Numbered from the stretch's first letter, positions 1 through 9,940 are shown. The stretch: DNA of 64,000 nucleotides from JAEUIE01 sp047602475 (GCA_047602475.1 JASGHE010000007.1:124001-188000), one strand, 5' to 3'. Program-made: numbers and translations. Notes: generated from the letters alone by a model not told the origin.

Positions 1-3000
1 TCGCGTTCTTGCAGGCCAGGCCGACAAGAACGATGAAACCAATCTGTGTGAAGATGTTCACATCCATCTTGGCCATGCCCACCCCGACGACCGAACACAG
101 CAGACACATGGGCACGACGAGAATCACCGCTAGCGGCAAGGACCAGCTTTCGTATTGAGCAGCCAGCACGAGGAAGACGAGTACGACAGCCAGCACGAAT
201 GCAAAGACAGCGGTGTTGCCGGTCTGCAACTGCAAGAGAGCCAGTTCTGTCCACGCCGGCCGCATCGTGGGAGGCAACTCGCTCTTCATGACCTGATCCA
301 TGATATCAATCGCCTGCCCGGAACTGACTCCTGGCGACGTGCATCCTCTCACACCCGCGCTGGGATACATGTTGTAACGGACCAGCATCACCGGCCCGCT
401 GATTTCCTTGAAGCTGAGCATCCCTGCCAGTGGCACCATCATACCTCGATCATTTCTCACCTTGAGTTGCCGGAGGTCTTCAATCTTCTTGCGAAAGAGC
501 GGAGCGGCCTGAATATTTACCTGCCAGGTGCGCCCGAACTTGTTGAAGTCGTTGACATACAGCGAACCCAGGTACGTTTGAAGAGAGCCGAAGATTTCGC
601 TCAGAGCCACGCCCTGTGTCTTCGCCTGGACTCTATCGACATTGAGCTGAATCCACGGAGTATCAGCCCGGAAACTGGTGAACAGCCCCTGAATACCCTC
701 GGTGTCGTTACCCTTGCTCACAACCTGGTCAGCTACACGTTGCAAGGTAGCGTTGCCCTGATCGCTCCGGTCTTCGATCATGATCTTGAAGCCGCCTGCC
801 GTGCCTAAACCTTCAACTGGCGGTGCGCCGAAGATACTGACCACTCCTTCTTTCACTTCCGAGTGTAGCAACTCCTCCAGCCGGGCACTGATGGCGTCGG
901 CTGACATATCATGCGCCGTTCGTTGAGAAAACTCATCCAGCATGACGAACATGGAACCGAAGTTCGGGGCGTTGGCATTGAGCAGCAGCGATTGCCCGGC
1001 GATAGCCACCGTATGACTGACACCCTTTGTTTTCCCCACCAGCTTCTCGATCTGTTGAACAACTTTGATCGTTCTTTCAATCGAGGCCGAGTCAGGAAGT
1101 TGCACATTCACCAGAAGATAGCCCTTATCCTGTGCCGGGATGAAGCCGCTGGGAGTGCGCTGGAAGACATACCAGGTCAACACCAGCAATCCACCATAGA
1201 CCAACAGAGCGATCAGGCTGATACGCAGGATGCCTGAGACAACAGCAACATACCCCATCGTCACATAGTTGAAACCAATGTTGAACCAGCGGAATGCGGT
1301 GCCCAGCACGAAGTTAAACACCTTGGTGCCAACAATGCCGATCACCGCTCCTATCACGATGGCACTAATGGTAATTGCCAAGGAGCGATGTTCGATAAAG
1401 AACGATGGTAACAGCGTCGGATCGGCTTGATTGATCAACACATTGAGCCAATAAGGAAGGAAATACCAGCCCGCCAGGGCGCAGGAGATGCCATAAAGCC
1501 ACCAGGGCATGACCTCATCCTTGCGTTCGTGCTTGGGCTTGAGCAGTAACGCCGCCAGTGCAGGGGAGAGAGTCAATGAGTTGAAGGCAGAGAGGATCGT
1601 CGAGACCGCGATCGTTAGTGCGAACTGTTTGAAGAATTGTCCCATGATGCCGGTGATGAAGGTGCAGGGCACAAAGACAGCAGTGAGCACCAGCCCCACC
1701 GCTACCACCGGGCCGGCCACCTCATTCATGGCTTTGATGGTGGCATCCCTCGGCGAAAGACCATGTTCAATGTGATGCTCGACTGCTTCCACCACCACAA
1801 TGGCGTCATCCACCACGATGCCAATGGCCAGGACCAGGCCAAAGAGGGTTAGGTTGTTCAAACTGAAACCGACCACATACATGGCAGCCAGGGTGCCGAT
1901 GATCGCCACCGGTACGGCCAGCAGTGGAATGATCGCTGAACGCCAGTTCTGGAGAAAGAGGATAACCACGAAGGCCACGAGGGCCACCGCCAGCCCCAGC
2001 GTCTTGACCACTTCAAGAATCGATTCAGAGATGAACGGGGTGGTATCGTAGACGATGGCGTAATCGAGATCTTCAGGGAAGTCGAGCTTGAGGGCTTCCA
2101 TCTTGGCACGTACCGCTGCAGCAGTTGCCAGGGCGTTGGAGCCTGGCAACTGGTAGATTGACAGGGCCACAGAAGGCTTGCGATCGAGAGTACAAACCTG
2201 GTCGTAGGCCTGAGCACCCATGTCGATGGTTGCCACTTCTTTCAATCGAACGATTCGCCCATCGGCTGTGTTCTTGACGATGATCTGCCCAAACTGCTCC
2301 TCGCTGGAGAGTCTGCCCAGCGTCGTCATGGCATACTGGAATACCTGTCCGCTAGGAACTGGTGGCTGACCGATCTGTCCCGCTGCTACCTGTACATTCT
2401 GCTCCTGAACTGCCTTCACCACGTCGTCGGCTGAGAGATTAAGCGATGCCATCTTCTCTGGATTCAGCCAGACGCGCATGCTGTAATCACGCTGGCCGAG
2501 GTACGTGATGTCTCCCACGCCGGGCAAACGGGAAAGTTCATCACGGATTTGAATGGTCGCATAGTTGCTGAGGTAGAGATTGTCGCGGGTTCCCTTGGGT
2601 GAGAAGAGATTGACAATCATCAAAGTACTGGGCGACTTCTTGCGGACTGTCACCCCTTTTCGCTTCACCAGTTCGGGTAGCACTGGCTCCGCCTGAGCCT
2701 CACGGTTTTGCACCAGCACCTGGGCCATGTTCAGGTCAACACCAAGGTTGAAGGTAACCGTGAGGGTATAGATGCCATCGTTGGTGCATTGCGACGACAT
2801 GTAGAGCATGCCTTCAACACCATTGATCTGCTGCTCAATGGGAGCAGCCACCGAATCAGAGATCACTTGAGCATTGGCACCGGGAAAGATCGCCGAGACT
2901 TCCACCGTGGGCGGCGTGATGTTGGGATACTGTGCAATGGAAAGACTGAAGGTCGCCACGCCGCCAGCCAGCACCAGGATGATTGACAACACCGCTGCGA

Positions 3001-3034
3001 AGATGGGGCGATCAATGAAAAAGCGAGAGAACAT
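1..3034 (-). CDS. RND efflux permease, HAE1/AcrB type (partial, C-terminus off the window)
   Basis: Inner-membrane proton/drug antiporter of the resistance-nodulation-division family. The frame is open from an ATG at 3034 to the window edge (about 1,011 codons). The first residues, MFSRFFIDRPIF, are the classic start of AcrB-like proteins. TM4 carries the VVDDAIVVVEAVEHH motif at about residue 405, with the two Asp of the proton relay. The edge falls just after GLACKNA, the TM10 motif with the conserved Lys, so roughly the last 130 residues are missing. It is the third gene of the minus-strand operon adaptor - permease - permease, 60 bases after the other permease, with an AAGG ribosome site before the ATG. 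It is clearly a paralogue of its neighbour but diverged. The substrate cannot be told from sequence. Confidence 0.93.
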   Translation of the reverse strand, partial: MFSRFFIDRPIFAAVLSIILVLAGGVATFSLSIAQYPNITPPTVEVSAIFPGANAQVISDSVAAPIEQQINGVEGMLYMSSQCTNDGIYTLTVTFNLGVDLNMAQVLVQNREAQAEPVLPELVKRKGVTVRKKSPSTLMIVNLFSPKGTRDNLYLSNYATIQIRDELSRLPGVGDITYLGQRDYSMRVWLNPEKMASLNLSADDVVKAVQEQNVQVAAGQIGQPPVPSGQVFQYAMTTLGRLSSEEQFGQIIVKNTADGRIVRLKEVATIDMGAQAYDQVCTLDRKPSVALSIYQLPGSNALATAAAVRAKMEALKLDFPEDLDYAIVYDTTPFISESILEVVKTLGLAVALVAFVVILFLQNWRSAIIPLLAVPVAIIGTLAAMYVVGFSLNNLTLFGLVLAIGIVVDDAIVVVEAVEHHIEHGLSPRDATIKAMNEVAGPVVAVGLVLTAVFVPCTFITGIMGQFFKQFALTIAVSTILSAFNSLTLSPALAALLLKPKHERKDEVMPWWLYGISCALAGWYFLPYWLNVLINQADPTLLPSFFIEHRSLAITISAIVIGAVIGIVGTKVFNFVLGTAFRWFNIGFNYVTMGYVAVVSGILRISLIALLVYGGLLVLTWYVFQRTPSGFIPAQDKGYLLVNVQLPDSASIERTIKVVQQIEKLVGKTKGVSHTVAIAGQSLLLNANAPNFGSMFVMLDEFSQRTAHDMSADAISARLEELLHSEVKEGVVSIFGAPPVEGLGTAGGFKIMIEDRSDQGNATLQRVADQVVSKGNDTEGIQGLFTSFRADTPWIQLNVDRVQAKTQGVALSEIFGSLQTYLGSLYVNDFNKFGRTWQVNIQAAPLFRKKIEDLRQLKVRNDRGMMVPLAGMLSFKEISGPVMLVRYNMYPSAGVRGCTSPGVSSGQAIDIMDQVMKSELPPTMRPAWTELALLQLQTGNTAVFAFVLAVVLVFLVLAAQYESWSLPLAVILVVPMCLLCSVVGVGMAKMDVNIFTQIGFIVLVGLACKNA

Positions 3035-3053
3035 GCGGATACCTTATCAGGTT

Positions 3054-3082
3054 CACCTCTCTCCCATGATGGGAGAGAGGTG
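3054..3082. repeat. 12-bp perfect hairpin between the two RND genes
   Basis: CACCTCTCTCCC, a 5-base loop and the exact complement fill the short gap between the two permease genes. The sequence type (CCTCTCCC/GGGAGAGG) matches hairpin repeats elsewhere in the window (39.2 kb and inside the tRNA array), so it is probably a dispersed REP-like element. It could lower expression of the downstream permease. No T-run follows, so it is not a standard terminator. Confidence 0.6.
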
Positions 3083-3094
3083 GGGTGCATGGAG

Positions 3095-6000
3095 TTAGAC
3101 ACCGTTTGCCGGAGGCTGACGCTTGCCGTTCGTTTTCAGTTGATTCCGCCGGGTGGCTATCATCTGAGCGAACGAACGAACAAATCCGAACGAGAGTACC
3201 CAAAGGATGCCTCGGCTCAATTTCCCCAGCAGGGGGAATCGCCAATTCGTCCAGTACTGCAGATGATCTACCGTAATGAAGAAGACAGGAGTCAGAAAGA
3301 TACCGAAGAGGGTGACACCGATCATGCCGCTGAAGACGGCCGTCCCCAGCATTCGCCGCATCTCGGCCCCGGCACCCTTGGCCAGCACCATGGGCAAAGC
3401 GCCAAGGATGAATGCCACGGAGGTCATAATGATCGGTCGCAAGCGTAGCTTGCAGGCTTCCAGAGCCGCCTCTCGTGCCGACATGCCGGCTTCGCGCTGC
3501 TTCTTGGCAAACTCGACGATCAGCACAGCGTTCTTGCTCGCCAAACCCACCAACACCACGAATCCCACCTGAGTGATGATGTTAATGTCGTGCTTGGCCA
3601 TAGCCACGCCGGCAATTGCGCTGAGCAGGCACATCGGCACGACAAGAATCACCGCAATCGGCAGCGACCAGCTTTCGTACTGAGCTGCCAACACCAGGAA
3701 GACCATGGCGACTGCGATGCCGAATACGATGAAGGTGGTGTTGCCCGCTTCCAACTCAAGGTAAGCTAGTTCGGTCCATTCATACTTCATGCCGGCGGGC
3801 ATTTCCTGATTCGCGATGGATTCCATGATGTTGATGGCGGTGCCGGTACTGACACCGGGAGCGGCACTGCCGTTAATGCCGGCAGCGGGGTACATGTTGT
3901 AGCGGGTAATGATCAACGGGCCGTTGTTCTCTCTCACCGTGGCTAAAGCTCCGAGCGGCACCATCTGGCCGAGAGCGTTTCGAACCTTCAGGCTTTTGAC
4001 ATCTTCGATTTCATTGCGAAAACGGTGATCAGCCTGTACCACCACCTGCCAGGTTCTGCCCAGCATGTTGAAGTCGTTGACATAAAGAGAGCCTAGGTAG
4101 ATTTGCAGGGCATCGAAGACCGTATTAAGCGGGATCCCCATCATCCGGCATTCTTTACGATTGACATCAACATAAAGCTGGGGCGAGTTGGCACGGAAGA
4201 TATTAAACAGGCCTACCAGCTCACTCCGCTTGTTCCCCTGAATCACGATCTGGTCGCCCACGGCCTGTAAATGTCGCACGCCAAAGTCGAGACGATCTTC
4301 AATCATGATTTTGAACCCGCCTGCCCGACCGATGCCTCGCAGCGGCGGCGGGCCAAAGACGGCGGGTTGAGCTTCAGGCACATGGATGGCGAACTGTTTC
4401 CGCAATTCGTTGGCAATCATGTCGCTGTGCATACTGGGATCACGACGTTTATCAAAATCATCAAGAAGGATGAACTGCGAACCATAGTTTGACCCGAAGG
4501 CGCTCAGTAGAAGAGATTGTCCAGCGACGGTGACCACATGTTTGACGCCCTTGGTCTCCATGGCGATCTTTTCCAGCTTGCGCATCGCCGCCTGGGTTCG
4601 GTCGGTCGATGCCGCGTCGGGAAGCTGAACATTGACCATCAGATAGCCCATGTCCTGCGAAGGGATAAAGCCGGTCGGAACTTGCTTGAAGCTCCAGTAT
4701 GTCAGGGCCAGGAGTCCGCAATAGACCACCAGCACGAGAAGACTAACTCTTAACAGTCCTCGCACCGCACCCAGATAACCACGAGTCGCCAGGCCAAAGA
4801 GTCGATTGAAGCCCCAGAACAACAACCGCAGAATAGTGTTGATCACCATGCTGAGCGAAGCCAGGACGACCGCTCCCAGTGCCATGCTCGCCCAGGGGAG
4901 AAGTCTGGGAACAAGATCAACCATGTTCGGGGGAATGTAGCTTAGAAACGGCTGAATCCACCCGTTCAGATATTCGGGCAGATGTTCATACCCAAGCCAG
5001 CCGCCGATCATGGCCAGAACTAGCCAGGGGAGAACAGTGTTCTTCTTTTTATCCCGAGGCTTGAGAAGGATAGCTGCTAAAGCCGGGGAAAGTGTGAGCG
5101 AATTGAAAGTGGAGAGCGCGGTCGAAACAGCTATTGTCAAAGCAAACTGACGGAAGAAGGCTCCGGTAATACCACTAAGAAACGCACAGGGAAGGAATAC
5201 CGAACCCAGCACCAGGCCAACGGCAAACACCGGGCCGGAGACCTCCTGCATCGCCTTGATCGTCGCTTCTCTTGCTGAAAGGCCATGCTCGATGTGATGC
5301 TCGACCGCCTCCACGACCACAATCGCGTCATCGACCACGATACCAATAGCCAGTACCAAGCCGAATAATGTCAGGTTGTTCAGGCTGAAGCCGACCAATG
5401 CCATGGCAGCAAAGGTGCCAATAATTGCCACCGGCACCGCCGCCAGTGGAATAAGAGCCGAACGCCAGCTTTGCAGGAAGACCAGCACCACGATGGCTAC
5501 CAGTAGAATGGCGTCTCGTAGTGTTTTGAAGACTTCCTTGATCGATTCTCGAATGTAGGGTGTCGTATCGTAGGCAATCTCCCAGAGCAGATCGGGTGGA
5601 AAATCCTTCTCAAGTTCCTTCATCTTGGCTATGACCGCATCAGCGACATCGAGCGCATTGGCATCTGGAAGCTGGAAAATGGGCATGCCGATGGAGTATT
5701 TGGCATCGAGCCGTGCGGTAACATCTTCACTTTTGGATCCGAGTGAAACCCTCGCCACATCTTTCAATCGCACCACTCGACCGTCAGGAGAGGTTTTGAG
5801 GACGATATCCTGGAACTGTTTTGTTGTGCGTAGACGGCTGACGGTGCTCAATGGTACTTGGAAAAGCTGCCCGTCAGGCACTGGCGGCTGCCCGATTTGT
5901 CCGGCAGCGATTTCCATGTTCTGTTCTCGGATGGCCGAGACCACATCGCCCGCTGTCATGTTTCTGGTGGCCAGTGCCTGAGGATTCACCCAGATCCGCA

Positions 6001-6556
6001 TGCTGTAATCACGCTGGCCAGTGATCAGCACGTCACTGACGCCGGGCAGACGCGCCAGTTCTTCTTTCACCCTGGTCAGTGCGAAATTGCTCAGATAGAG
6101 CTGATCATACGCCGGGTTGGCCGAGTTGAGATTGACGGAGAGGAGAATATCCGGCGACCTCTTTCGAGTAGTCACGCCGGCCTGCTTGATAACTTCGGGC
6201 AAGAGCGGTATCGCCAGGGAAACACGGTTCTGCACCAGAACCTGAGCCATGTTCAAATCAATACCGGGTCGAAAGGTAACAGCGAGGTTGTAACCGCCAT
6301 CATTGGTTGATTGCGAAGACATGTACATCATGCCTTCGACGCCGTTGACGTATTGTTCAATTGGCGCAGCAATAGTCTCAGCCACCACCTGAGCGCTGGC
6401 TCCGGGGTAGCGGCAATCGACCTGCACTAATGGAGGGGTTACCGAGGGAAACATAGCGATGGGTAATTGAAAAACCGCAATCGCCCCAGTCAACGTAATG
6501 ACAATGGAAAGCACTGCCGCGAAGATGGGCCTGTCTATGAAGAACCTGGCGAACAT
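3095..6556 (-). CDS. RND efflux permease, HAE1/AcrB type
   Basis: Full-length (1,153 residues) RND pump, slightly longer than the usual 1,040-1,050 because of an insertion around residues 500-570. It begins MFARFFIDRPIF; the VVDDAIVVVEAVEHH motif of TM4 lies near residue 408 and GLASKNAVLIVEF (TM10, proton-relay Lys) near 1,008. Two periplasmic porter/docking halves lie between the membrane bundles, as in AcrB. The ATG at 6556 is preceded by GAGGGA. It sits between the adaptor gene upstream (57-base gap) and a second permease downstream, the arrangement seen for MdtBC-type pumps that work as mixed trimers. Expected partners are the adaptor at 6613-7836 and an outer-membrane TolC-like factor not seen here. 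Confidence 0.96.
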   Translation of the reverse strand: MFARFFIDRPIFAAVLSIVITLTGAIAVFQLPIAMFPSVTPPLVQVDCRYPGASAQVVAETIAAPIEQYVNGVEGMMYMSSQSTNDGGYNLAVTFRPGIDLNMAQVLVQNRVSLAIPLLPEVIKQAGVTTRKRSPDILLSVNLNSANPAYDQLYLSNFALTRVKEELARLPGVSDVLITGQRDYSMRIWVNPQALATRNMTAGDVVSAIREQNMEIAAGQIGQPPVPDGQLFQVPLSTVSRLRTTKQFQDIVLKTSPDGRVVRLKDVARVSLGSKSEDVTARLDAKYSIGMPIFQLPDANALDVADAVIAKMKELEKDFPPDLLWEIAYDTTPYIRESIKEVFKTLRDAILLVAIVVLVFLQSWRSALIPLAAVPVAIIGTFAAMALVGFSLNNLTLFGLVLAIGIVVDDAIVVVEAVEHHIEHGLSAREATIKAMQEVSGPVFAVGLVLGSVFLPCAFLSGITGAFFRQFALTIAVSTALSTFNSLTLSPALAAILLKPRDKKKNTVLPWLVLAMIGGWLGYEHLPEYLNGWIQPFLSYIPPNMVDLVPRLLPWASMALGAVVLASLSMVINTILRLLFWGFNRLFGLATRGYLGAVRGLLRVSLLVLVVYCGLLALTYWSFKQVPTGFIPSQDMGYLMVNVQLPDAASTDRTQAAMRKLEKIAMETKGVKHVVTVAGQSLLLSAFGSNYGSQFILLDDFDKRRDPSMHSDMIANELRKQFAIHVPEAQPAVFGPPPLRGIGRAGGFKIMIEDRLDFGVRHLQAVGDQIVIQGNKRSELVGLFNIFRANSPQLYVDVNRKECRMMGIPLNTVFDALQIYLGSLYVNDFNMLGRTWQVVVQADHRFRNEIEDVKSLKVRNALGQMVPLGALATVRENNGPLIITRYNMYPAAGINGSAAPGVSTGTAINIMESIANQEMPAGMKYEWTELAYLELEAGNTTFIVFGIAVAMVFLVLAAQYESWSLPIAVILVVPMCLLSAIAGVAMAKHDINIITQVGFVVLVGLASKNAVLIVEFAKKQREAGMSAREAALEACKLRLRPIIMTSVAFILGALPMVLAKGAGAEMRRMLGTAVFSGMIGVTLFGIFLTPVFFITVDHLQYWTNWRFPLLGKLSRGILWVLSFGFVRSFAQMIATRRNQLKTNGKRQPPANGV

Positions 6557-6612
6557 ATTGTTCCCTCATCGAACGGAATCGACGATACGCCATTGTTACT
6601 ATTTTCAATGAA

Positions 6613-7836
6613 TCACTTTTCAGACTTACCAGGAGTGATGACGGCAGGCTTCTTGGTGGCAGGCATAGTGGAGGCAGGACGATTCTTCATGGATTCAATG
6701 GGTAGCGGGGTGACAACGACTCCCTGCCGAACTCGTTGCAATCCAACGACGATAATCCGGTCGCCTGTGCCGACACCCTCTTCGACGACACGCATGCCAC
6801 CTTCAGCGAGCGGCCCGACTTTTACTTTGCGGTATTCGACCGTATCCTTGGCGTTAATCACATAGAGGTACTTCTGGCCCTGGTCGGTGGCGAAGGCTTC
6901 TTCAGGGACAACGAGCGCTTGTCGGGTCGGACCGGTTCGCAACAGAACACGAACAAAGACCCCGGGAGAGAAGAGCCTGTTGGGATTAGCAAATACACCA
7001 CGACAGCGAAGTGTCCCTGTACTTGGATCAACACGATTATCCACAAAGTTGATTGTGGCCTGAATCGAATAGCCTTCTTCGTCCGGCAGGCCGATGGAGA
7101 TCGGTACAGAAGTCTCACGGGCGGACTGCATCTTGCCTTCACGAATCAGTCGTCGCACTTTCAGTACGGTGCGCTCATCGACATCGAACGTGGCATACAT
7201 GGGATCGAGCGAGACGATGGTGGTCAATATGGTGTCATCGGCTTTGATCAAATTCCCCGGATCGACCATGCGTCGGCTGGCAAGCCCGGAAAAGGGCGCA
7301 GTGATTTTGGTGTAGCCCAGATTGAGCTTGGCTGTATCCAACGAAGCCTTCGCCGATTTTACGTTGGCAACTGCCTCGGCACGATCACCCACAACCTTAT
7401 CGTAGTCTTCCTTACTCAGGCTGTTGGTTGCCAGCATCTTCTGAGCACGCTGGAAGTCAGCGTCCAGCCGAATGACCTTGGCTTCAGTCTGAGCCACCAT
7501 TGCCGCGGCACGATCCACTTCTGCCTGGTACAGTCTTGGGTCCACCTCGAAGAGCACCTGTCCCTCTTTGACCTCGGCTCCGTCTTTGAAATTGACTTTG
7601 TCGAGATACCCTGAGACCCGTGCCCGCAGATCGACATAGTGGTCTGATTCCGTTCGACCGGTGAACTCCTCGCTCTCAGAGACTTCCTTGTACACCGGCA
7701 TGGTAAAGTAGACTTCGGGAGGTTTAGCCGCTGCCTGCTTTGCCAGTGTCTTGTCGGTACAGCCACTTAGTGAGAGAGTTGACAAAGCAGATGTCAACAA
7801 GAGGAGAAGACCACAGGTTGGATTGTTGATCTTCAT
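6613..7836 (-). CDS. RND pump periplasmic adaptor (membrane fusion protein), lipoprotein
   Basis: AcrA/MexA-like adaptor, 407 residues from the preferred start. The N-terminus MKINN followed by a hydrophobic stretch and LSGC is a lipoprotein signal with the lipidated Cys. Next come a biotinyl-lipoyl half-domain (RARVSGYLDKVNFKDGAEV), an alpha-helical hairpin (about residues 95-170), the second lipoyl half (APFSGLASRRMVDPGNLI), a beta-barrel and a membrane-proximal domain. An in-frame ATG at 7875 exists, but it lies inside a palindrome and would put extra residues before the signal; the ATG at 7836 has GGAAAG at the right distance. First gene of the pump operon. It should bridge the permeases to an outer-membrane channel. 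Confidence 0.94.
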   Translation of the reverse strand: MKINNPTCGLLLLLTSALSTLSLSGCTDKTLAKQAAAKPPEVYFTMPVYKEVSESEEFTGRTESDHYVDLRARVSGYLDKVNFKDGAEVKEGQVLFEVDPRLYQAEVDRAAAMVAQTEAKVIRLDADFQRAQKMLATNSLSKEDYDKVVGDRAEAVANVKSAKASLDTAKLNLGYTKITAPFSGLASRRMVDPGNLIKADDTILTTIVSLDPMYATFDVDERTVLKVRRLIREGKMQSARETSVPISIGLPDEEGYSIQATINFVDNRVDPSTGTLRCRGVFANPNRLFSPGVFVRVLLRTGPTRQALVVPEEAFATDQGQKYLYVINAKDTVEYRKVKVGPLAEGGMRVVEEGVGTGDRIIVVGLQRVRQGVVVTPLPIESMKNRPASTMPATKKPAVITPGKSEK

Positions 7837-7874
7837 TGTCGCTTTCCGAAAATCGGGACAGAGTCGATTCGACA

Positions 7875-7900
7875 TGGTACTTCTACGTATAATTGTACCA
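7875..7900. promoter_or_regulatory. Palindromic operator candidate upstream of the efflux operon
   Basis: TGGTAC - 14 bases - GTACCA is a perfect 6+6 inverted repeat, 39 bases upstream of the adaptor ATG. The AT-rich centre contains TACAAT/TATACG-like elements on the minus strand that could be a -10. Spacing and position fit binding by a dimeric repressor such as the TetR type that commonly controls RND operons. No regulator gene is present nearby, so this is inference. Confidence 0.45.
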
Positions 7901-8197
7901 ATAGGTAGGATTCCTCAATCTATTTTAATCAGTGCTGATTATTCAGTTATCAAGGAGGCAACCATTAAACCTCTGAGGCACCTCTTCCTTTTTGAAAGTG
8001 AATGAAGCTGAGGCTACCGACGGCCCTCATTTGCCCTACATGATTGGAAGATCGCACCCATAAGCCATGCTGCCGATAAAGGATATGACTCCTATGAAAA
8101 CAGTAAGGTGATCAACGCTGCGGGCGCAGTGGTAAGCAATGAGTCAAGTACGTTCTTCGAACTTAAGAGTGTAAAAAATAGAAGATAAACGAAGAGG
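7901..8197. other. Intergenic region without a recognisable gene
   Basis: About 300 bases between the efflux operon promoter side and the terminator of the next minus-strand gene. I see no credible coding frame, tRNA or strong repeat here. Confidence 0.6.
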
Positions 8198-8223
8198 GCC
8201 GCGGATAGAGTTATCCGCGGCCG
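8198..8223 (-). terminator. Rho-independent terminator
   Basis: An 11-bp perfect stem GGCCGCGGATA / TATCCGCGGCC with a 4-base loop lies 5 bases after the stop of the 8229-9065 gene. On the minus strand it is followed by a T-rich stretch ending in a T-run. Confidence 0.8.
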
Positions 8224-8228
8224 GATGG

Positions 8229-9065
8229 TTACTTGATTTGCGATGCAGTTGAACCGTTATTTGCACTAAAGTGCACCGTTAAATGCTGTTCGGCCATGCC
8301 AAATAGCACATAACTCGGCTTGAACGGCAATGTCGGCAGTTTCTGATGAATCTGAGATCCCAGCTGGGATACTTGCTTTGCTACCCGATCATTGACGTTT
8401 TTCTTGATGATGAGTTGCAAAGCACTCCGCAAGTCGGGGCCGCCAAAAAACTTCAGAACGTCTGCAAAAGCGTGGCCTAGCCAACCTGTGAGGTTAGCGC
8501 CTCGGGTATGCACGTTGGTGATCGTGACCGAACGAACCTGTACTGATGCGGTTCCGGCGATGTTGCATTGGAAAGCAACTTCGGCTTCGATATCAAAGTC
8601 AATCCGCACTTTCGGATCGGCATGCCTTGAAAGGCCGACGCTGCCAAAGATGCCCAGGTCAAGATCCGGCGTTGTAGACTTCACGTACACAAAGTTACCG
8701 GGTGCCTTAAGATGAATAGTAGCTCCGGCGGGATCCGCTCGTGCTTCCAGGGTTAGACGATTCGCCAGGCCCGGTTTTACGTCATACAACGAAACGCCTC
8801 CGGTGAGCTTCATGCCGCCGAGCTTCTTTCGCAGTTGGTCTTCGCCTTGTTGCTTGACGCGCGTCCAGGCATTGTCCAGCGCTGGTCGCAGGCCAATGCG
8901 AGTTAGTTCAATAGGGGTTTGATTGTTCAACGACGCCTGAATCACTACTTGACCATTGAACGGCTTGAACGGAACATCGCCAAAGCGTTGCTGTTGACAC
9001 ATTGCGATTCCTGGCAACATGACGAATATGAATGCCAGGAAAACAGACTTATTGAGCAATAACAT
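8229..9065 (-). CDS. Secreted protein of unknown function
   Basis: 278 residues. A clear Sec signal peptide (hydrophobic residues 7-22, then AMCQQQ) indicates export. The mature part is soluble, with regularly spaced beta-like segments and no Cys-rich or catalytic motif I recognise. A repeated theme of Leu/Val/Ile alternation (GGVSLYDVKPGLANRLTLEARAD, KVRIDFDIEAEVAFQ) suggests a beta-rich fold. AGGAGA precedes the ATG. It is a single-gene unit ended by the hairpin at 8198-8223. Function unknown; a lipid-binding or barrel-like role would be a guess. Confidence 0.75.
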   Translation of the reverse strand: MLLLNKSVFLAFIFVMLPGIAMCQQQRFGDVPFKPFNGQVVIQASLNNQTPIELTRIGLRPALDNAWTRVKQQGEDQLRKKLGGMKLTGGVSLYDVKPGLANRLTLEARADPAGATIHLKAPGNFVYVKSTTPDLDLGIFGSVGLSRHADPKVRIDFDIEAEVAFQCNIAGTASVQVRSVTITNVHTRGANLTGWLGHAFADVLKFFGGPDLRSALQLIIKKNVNDRVAKQVSQLGSQIHQKLPTLPFKPSYVLFGMAEQHLTVHFSANNGSTASQIK

Positions 9066-9352
9066 GACCTTCTCTCCTGATTGGTTCGCACATTTCTTCG
9101 AGGTTCACCATGAACGCCGAAGTAATGCTCATTCTTCAATTGCGGTGGGAAGGATCAGCGGACAATAAAAACGATAATTCTTGCGGCACAACGTATTGCT
9201 CTGATTGGTAATTTTCTGCCGAGCGTTCTACTACAGAAGACTTTGAGGGAAAGCAATTTCGGAAAAGTGCATTCCATCTTCAGGAGGAGCAACGATTCAA
9301 GATATCCTGGTTGATCATTGACTTCAGATTCCAAGGCATTCAACAGAGAGGA

Positions 9353-9940
9353 TCATCTCATTTCCGAGTCTTTGTGAGCTGCAAATACGGCAGCAAGTGC
9401 ACGTTGAAATTGCTTTCGCCGGGCTTCCGGAGTTCCTCCCAGCTTTTCTGCGACTTCCGTCCATTCACGCCCTTCTGACCGCAAATCGGCCATGAGGCGT
9501 GCTTCAGGATCAAGACGGTCTTTAAGTCGCTCGAGTTCTTCCCTGGCCATAGCAATGCGGTCGGGAGGAAGGTCCGCTCCCTGTAATTCCCCGAAACTGC
9601 TTGCATCGGCTGAGACTTCGACACCAACATCACGGCATTGCTGGCGATGGCGTCGCATCTGGTGGGCGAGTTTGTTCCTGGCCATCTGGACAAGTAAGCC
9701 GACAAGCTGTTTAGGCTCGTGAAGCTCGAACTGGCCATGAGCGGCGCGGGGAAAGAAACTAGCCATAACCGACTGACAAATATCGATCGAATCAAAATGC
9801 CGTTTCATCGCAGGATCACGAAGCCGTGAGCGAATCGCAGCACGGACCTGTGGCTCGTAGCTTTTCACCAATTCGAACGCTGCCGCTTCGTCTCCGGTGC
9901 GAACACGTTGAAGCAGGTCATGAAAGTTACCACCGTCCAT
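9353..9940 (-). CDS. ECF-type RNA polymerase sigma factor
   Basis: About 195 residues. The sigma-2 region carries the signature FDSIDICQSVMASFF, typical of the planctomycete-expanded ECF groups, followed by the KLAHQMRRHRQQ basic stretch. Region 4 (RLMADLRSEGREWTEVAEKLGGTPEARRKQFQRAL) is the helix-turn-helix for -35 recognition. The second ATG (9940) is preferred over 9973 because GGAG lies 7 bases upstream. No anti-sigma gene adjoins it; in planctomycetes such factors are often paired with Ser/Thr kinases, but the nearest kinase is 3.4 kb away on the other strand. Confidence 0.9.
   Translation of the reverse strand: MDGGNFHDLLQRVRTGDEAAAFELVKSYEPQVRAAIRSRLRDPAMKRHFDSIDICQSVMASFFPRAAHGQFELHEPKQLVGLLVQMARNKLAHQMRRHRQQCRDVGVEVSADASSFGELQGADLPPDRIAMAREELERLKDRLDPEARLMADLRSEGREWTEVAEKLGGTPEARRKQFQRALAAVFAAHKDSEMR

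Noticed and set aside
6736..7614. 292-codon plus-strand frame opposite the efflux adaptor gene
   Set aside because: Shadow of the adaptor gene, whose lipoyl and hairpin domains are unmistakable on the minus strand.
9155..9343. 62-codon minus-strand frame directly after the ECF sigma gene
   Set aside because: No ribosome site and no protein-like composition; probably untranslated 3' region.
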